The notes below the pieces were generated by a model. The model was not told where the DNA came from and did not search any database. It saw only the letters and a list, made by a program, of their open reading frames with translations. Below are positions 60,018 to 64,000 of a stretch of DNA of 64,000 nt, in pieces. The translations under genes and the position numbers were made by a program. Source of the stretch: Cubamyces lactineus (taxonomy: Eukaryota; Basidiomycota; Agaricomycetes; Polyporales; Polyporaceae). The stretch's first letter is position 1. Each line of letters starts with the position of its first letter. The stretch spans positions 1,984,001 through 2,048,000 of the forward strand of contig JACDTU010000003.1 of NCBI GenBank assembly GCA_022376465.1, in the 5' to 3' direction.

Positions 60018-63000
60018 TCACGCGAACGGGTATTTTGACTTGTCTAACCTCGAGACCGCAGGCCGTGCCGGACTCGTCGGGAGCGGGGGACGGGGAGGCG
60101 TTGGGAACTCCGCCAGTGTCGACATCAGCTTTGTCGGCGCCTCGTCTCCTGCGCAGAACGGTTCAGTTTGGCTCCACAAGTCAATTTGCTAGATGAAACT
60201 GACCATTGCCACTTGAAGAGTTGAACACTCTCGCTCTCTCTGATACCAGCGTGCTGTTCCTGGGTCCACGAGGGCCAGCGCGGACAGGCATAGTGTTGGA
60301 TCTACTCAGGCTACCCGTCGTGCTGGGCAGGCGGGATGTCGGTGAAGTCTCAGTGGGCGTCCTCCATCCTCTTTGCCAATCCTCAGGGGGTGAAGGAAGC
60401 TGGGGAGAACCTCTGACGGGAGACGCTCCCTCCTCCGCGAGCGGGCTCATCAACTCCTTCTGCCGGCGAGCAATTGGCGACGGTCCCGGGCCAGGTTCGG
60501 GCACCGCGGGTAAAGGACCGAATGTGGACATGGGTCGCGGGGCAGCGATGGTCGATGCACGTCGGTTAGCAGCAGGATGGGCAGGCAAGCCTGACAGACG
60601 GTTCAAAGACCTAGCTGGCGATGATGCCGGGGAGACATCCGGGCTCGCAGGCACGGGAGGGCGAGCACCTAGAGGCCGAGAGAGCGGTGGCATGGGCGGG
60701 CGCGAGCTAACCGTTCCCGAGCGACTACGTGAAAGTACAGGAGGTGCCGGTGGTTGACGAGGAGGGGTAGCGACCGGTGTAGGTAGGGGAGGAAGGGGCG
60801 GTTGGGCCCGAGGAGCGGCCGATACTGGCGAGCGCGCCGGGGCAGCGACGATCTCGAACTCCGGCTCCGGGGGTGAGAAAGGTGTGGGCGCGGTCTCAGG
60901 CGCAACTGAGCGCATCGCAGGAGAAATAATCTCGAACTCCGGCTCAGGGGGTGAGAAGAGTTCGGGGGTTGCTGGGCTGGGCTCCGCAACGACCACCCTC
61001 GGCATCTCTTGCGCACGCGCAGAGCGCTCCGTGCTCATGACTTGCTCACGAAGTTCCAGGTGAGTGAACGTTGGTCGCCTCCGTGTGGGAACTGCTGCTG
61101 GAATGGACGACTGCATGGAACCGAGCACTTGCGCTCGGAGCTCCATGTGAGTGTACCTAGGCTGCCTGCGAGTGCTCGCCACTTTCGAGGAAACCAATTG
61201 GGCCTCTATGGCATCCCACGATCCAGGGTATATCTCGAGGTGAGGGTATACCGAAGGGTCTGGTCACACACAATGTAAGTCAACCTGTGAGTTTCCAGGC
61301 ACAACGAACTACTCACAAATGACCAGATGAGGATATTGTGACACGACAGACACCTTACCGCTCAACTCTACCTCCACGGCCGTTTGTGTGGCCGGTGATA
61401 TATCCGGGTAGATGGAGAAGTGCGGATATACGGGCGGATCTGCTACGTTATGAGAAAATGTATCCCCAACCCGAACGGCATACTCACAGGGACAGACGTT
61501 GGGATACAACGCGGGCAGCTGTATGGTGATCGCAACGCCAAGGCGCGCCACTGGGAGGGGTCTTCGGGACACAGGCGAGAAAGGGGTGAGTTCCCGCGCG
61601 TTCTTAGGCAAGGGTGGTACGGGTGGAGCGCCGCGCTTCCAAGATGTCTTCCGGACATGGAGTGATCTAGCGGAGGGCCTCAATGACAGTGCCGGTTTGG
61701 GTGCCATCATCGTCGCGGTATGAAGGGAGGCAGGCTGCGTCGTAGGGTAGATAGTCTCCAAGCTGTACGGGTAGACCGCCGGGTCTGTAGGTCGGGAATG
61801 TGAGTAATACAACAACGCCCGCTTGACGACGGGAGCGCTCACAGATGTCGAAGACTGGATATTGAGGAGCCCATCTCAACGACACACCGCTCATGTTACG
61901 TTCCTGTTGCCTAGGAACCTCGGGGTATGTTCCCTCTAAGTTCCATGGGTATACAGCCGGGTCTGGTACATGCGTTAGTAGGTGATGAATGGGCACAAGG
62001 AAGACTTACAGATGTCGAAAGCAGGATACTCCCTGGGCAACTTCACTGCAACACCTCCAATCACACTGCCACCAGTCGCCAGTCGGGATATAGGGGGGTC
62101 TAGAATCCCATGTTCAGAAAGTACTCGCTTGTGATGCAGAGTAGATGGACTGACAAATCTCAAATATGGGGTATTGCGAGCGTACACCGACTGAGATCGA
62201 GGATTTGCTGGCTTCTGGGTTCGATTCCGCAAGAACGGATGGATAGATTCTGTCCACGTTATAAGGGTACACAAAACGATCTACCGTCGTGTCAGTGAAT
62301 GCCAGAGATCAGATTCAGGAGAAGCTTACAGATCTCGATCGTAGGATAGGATGGTTTGAGCAGCACATCAATGCCAGGGGATTGCTTCTCAGACGTAACA
62401 TGAGCAGCCGGGTAGAGGTCATCGAAGCAGTAAGGGTACACAGCAGGATCTGGTCATACGGATGTCAGCATCCATCCAGCAGTGAACTAAGCCTTCCGCC
62501 CGCGACTCACAGATGTCGATAGCAGGATAAGCCAAGGGGAGGCGCACTGTAACTCTGGAAACGGAGTCCGGCCGCTTACTAGGAACGACAGCAACAGGGC
62601 CACGAGATAGAGAGGCCGTAGGGTAGATAACCAAGTTAGGATAGACCGGAGGGTCTTAGCAAGCCTATGAGCCTCTATGACGTGAAATAACAGCAAAACA
62701 CATACAGGGCTCGATGATGGGATACGATGTCGGAAGATGTGTTGAGATCACCTTGGTGTCAGGACCGGAAACTCGGAGGACAGCGGGATAGATATTGAAG
62801 GACGGATAAACAGCCGGGTCTACCAGGCCAACGTTATTAGCAACTAAAGAGGGACAAAGGGTAGGAATCGTACTCACAAAGGTCGAATATGGGGTACGCA
62901 GCTCCAGAGCTCACCGCTCGTGTGCCGAGTTTACGATCATCCAAAGTCAGGAGTGCCGGGTAGATGTCGAAGGAAGGATACACGGCGGGGTAGACGTCCA

Positions 63001-64000
63001 GGACCGGGTAACCGAGAGCGTTATGAACCGGCTCGACGGACTTGGGCTCTTCTGAGGTCGACGTAGACGAGGCATATGGCCAAACTTGCTTCCACGGCCC
63101 TGCCTTGGGCTGGGTGTCCACCGGAGGAGGGAACACAAAGCTCTGCATCCTTGTCGCCTCCTTCTGTTCCGCGATGGGTTCCTGAGCTGTCTGCGCTTCC
63201 TCGACGTAAGGCCAAACATGCTGCCAAGACGATGCCCTGGCCGCATCATAGTAGGGGTAGACCAAGTTGTAAGGCTGTGCGGCTGAAGGAAGACGCCTGG
63301 CAATGGGTGAATGCGGGACGCTGGACGCCCCGCGCTCACCAAGATCAGGCGACTGAGGACGCGAGAAAACGAAGGGTGACGGCGGGAGCGAGGCTGGCGG
63401 GCCCCACGACGTCGCGGTTGAAGGCGTCGCAGGTCGGCTGGAAAGGCACCGCGCGGCAATATCGACCGATGGCGCATAGGGAGAGCTCAAGGGAGACGGC
63501 GGGAAGGAAAGCGGTGCACCCCAGCTGGTTGCCGTAGATGGGGTTGGCGGGACATCTTCGAGCATACGCCACGCGATGTCCGGAGACGGGAGACGTGACA
63601 TGTACGACATCGGTGAGAATGCATAATTCTCGTCGTCAGGACCAAACGACGTGCAAATGGAAGGCGTGAGGCAAACAGATCCTTCGTTACGGCGATCCAA
63701 GTGGACGGAGGGAACGCGATCCCAGGACATGACAGACTCCATGTCATACTCTGGAGGTCCAGCAGAGGAAACGGACCATGCGTAGTCGTCCAGGTTCAGC
63801 TCAAAGTTGAGCTCCGTCGTACTGGCAGTCGGGAGGTCCTCCATGGTGTTGGGCATATTGGCAGGATCAAGGCTGGTCTGTCCCGTTGCCGCCAGAGGAC
63901 TTCTAGCAGCTGCAGTTGCACTGAGGCGCCACGAGTGGACCCGGCTGTCGATGTCCTTCTTGGCAGTCGCTGGTTCATCCTCTTGAACAATAGGTGAGAG
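60018..64000 (-). CDS. Tyr-Pro repeat protein encoded by an array of phase-1 exons (5' end outside window)
   Basis: Exons in order of transcription: 62878 to beyond 64000, 62706-62819, 62511-62654, 62330-62449, 62155-62280, 62010-62099, 61843-61962, 61488-61784, 61317-61439, 60204-61259 and 60018-60148. All join in frame. The first visible exon is open to the right edge, so the start is missing. The N-terminal part is Ser/Pro-rich with internal repeats. The middle consists of about nine units, each starting YP[AP]VYP and ending Y-P-x-hydrophobic-x-I, one per exon. Examples: YPAVYPSFNIYP, YPPVYPHFSIYP, YPSVYPHLEIYP. The C-terminal third is a Ser/Pro/Arg-rich region with tandem YTHMELRAQV / FTHLELREQV and PEPEFEI repeats, ending KYPFA. 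No catalytic or membrane motif. I recognise no named family. Confidence 0.8.
61317..62819 (-). repeat. Array of repeat-encoding phase-1 exons
   Basis: Eight consecutive internal exons have lengths 114, 144, 120, 126, 90, 120, 297 and 123 nt, each a multiple of 3. Every flanking intron splits the same Tyr codon (T|AC or T|AT) of the Tyr-Pro pair that begins the next unit. Symmetric phase-1 exons of this kind can be duplicated or skipped without shifting the frame. Confidence 0.85.

Noticed and set aside
59965..60192. 75-codon plus-strand open frame at the 3' end of the Tyr-Pro gene
   Set aside because: It is antisense to the spliced last exon and intron of the minus-strand gene, whose frame and splice sites are well supported.
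62200..62240. tRNA B-box-like sequence GGTTCGATTCC
   Set aside because: No matching A box or cloverleaf was found upstream, and it lies inside a supported coding exon.

Overview
This is a gene-dense, GC-rich stretch of a basidiomycete nuclear genome, most likely an agaricomycete mushroom or wood-decay fungus. The evidence is the very short introns (mostly 50-70 nt, several per gene), a basidiomycete-type lipopeptide mating pheromone precursor ending in a CaaX box, a basidiomycete-type PP2C-like family member, and a GPI-anchored chitin deacetylase. I count 25 protein-coding genes, two of them cut by the window edges. I found no rRNA, tRNA, CRISPR array or intact transposon. Most exon joins below were worked out by hand from GT..AG sites and reading-frame continuity; start and stop coordinates are those of the genomic span.

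Layout. 1-8.8 kb: BFR1 (cut at the left edge), NHP2, a bHLH transcription factor and the large subunit of TFIIF. 10-16.5 kb: a secreted chitin deacetylase, a PP2C-like protein whose metal-binding aspartates are substituted, and an unaccompanied 39-residue mating pheromone gene. 18.3-27.6 kb: a GCK-III (Kic1/Nak1-like) kinase, ribosomal protein L35, a small intronless Gag-like ORF, a membrane coiled-coil protein and a WG-repeat protein. 28.1-38.9 kb: an STB6-like protein, CCDC47, a small unknown and a PX-domain protein. 39.5-46.8 kb: a Cbk1/Cot1-type NDR kinase, an unknown S/P-rich protein, a mitochondrial PDK/BCKDK-type kinase and CipC. 48.3-54.5 kb: a patatin-type triacylglycerol lipase in 20 exons and a tandem pair of PUB-domain genes. 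54.7-64 kb: an Rdh54-like recombination translocase carrying two N-terminal DUF2439 domains, then a striking gene in which a run of phase-1 exons each encodes one Tyr-Pro-rich repeat unit. That last gene runs off the right edge.

How the genes relate. Most are unrelated housekeeping neighbours. Some share a process: the GCK-III and NDR kinases belong to the same morphogenesis (RAM/MOR) pathway; NHP2, RPL35 and BFR1 concern ribosome production and mRNP biology; CCDC47 works at ribosome-bound ER translocons; the lipase and the PX protein act on lipids and membranes. The least explained items are the Tyr-Pro repeat gene, the pseudophosphatase with a lost splice donor, and the pheromone gene with no receptor nearby.
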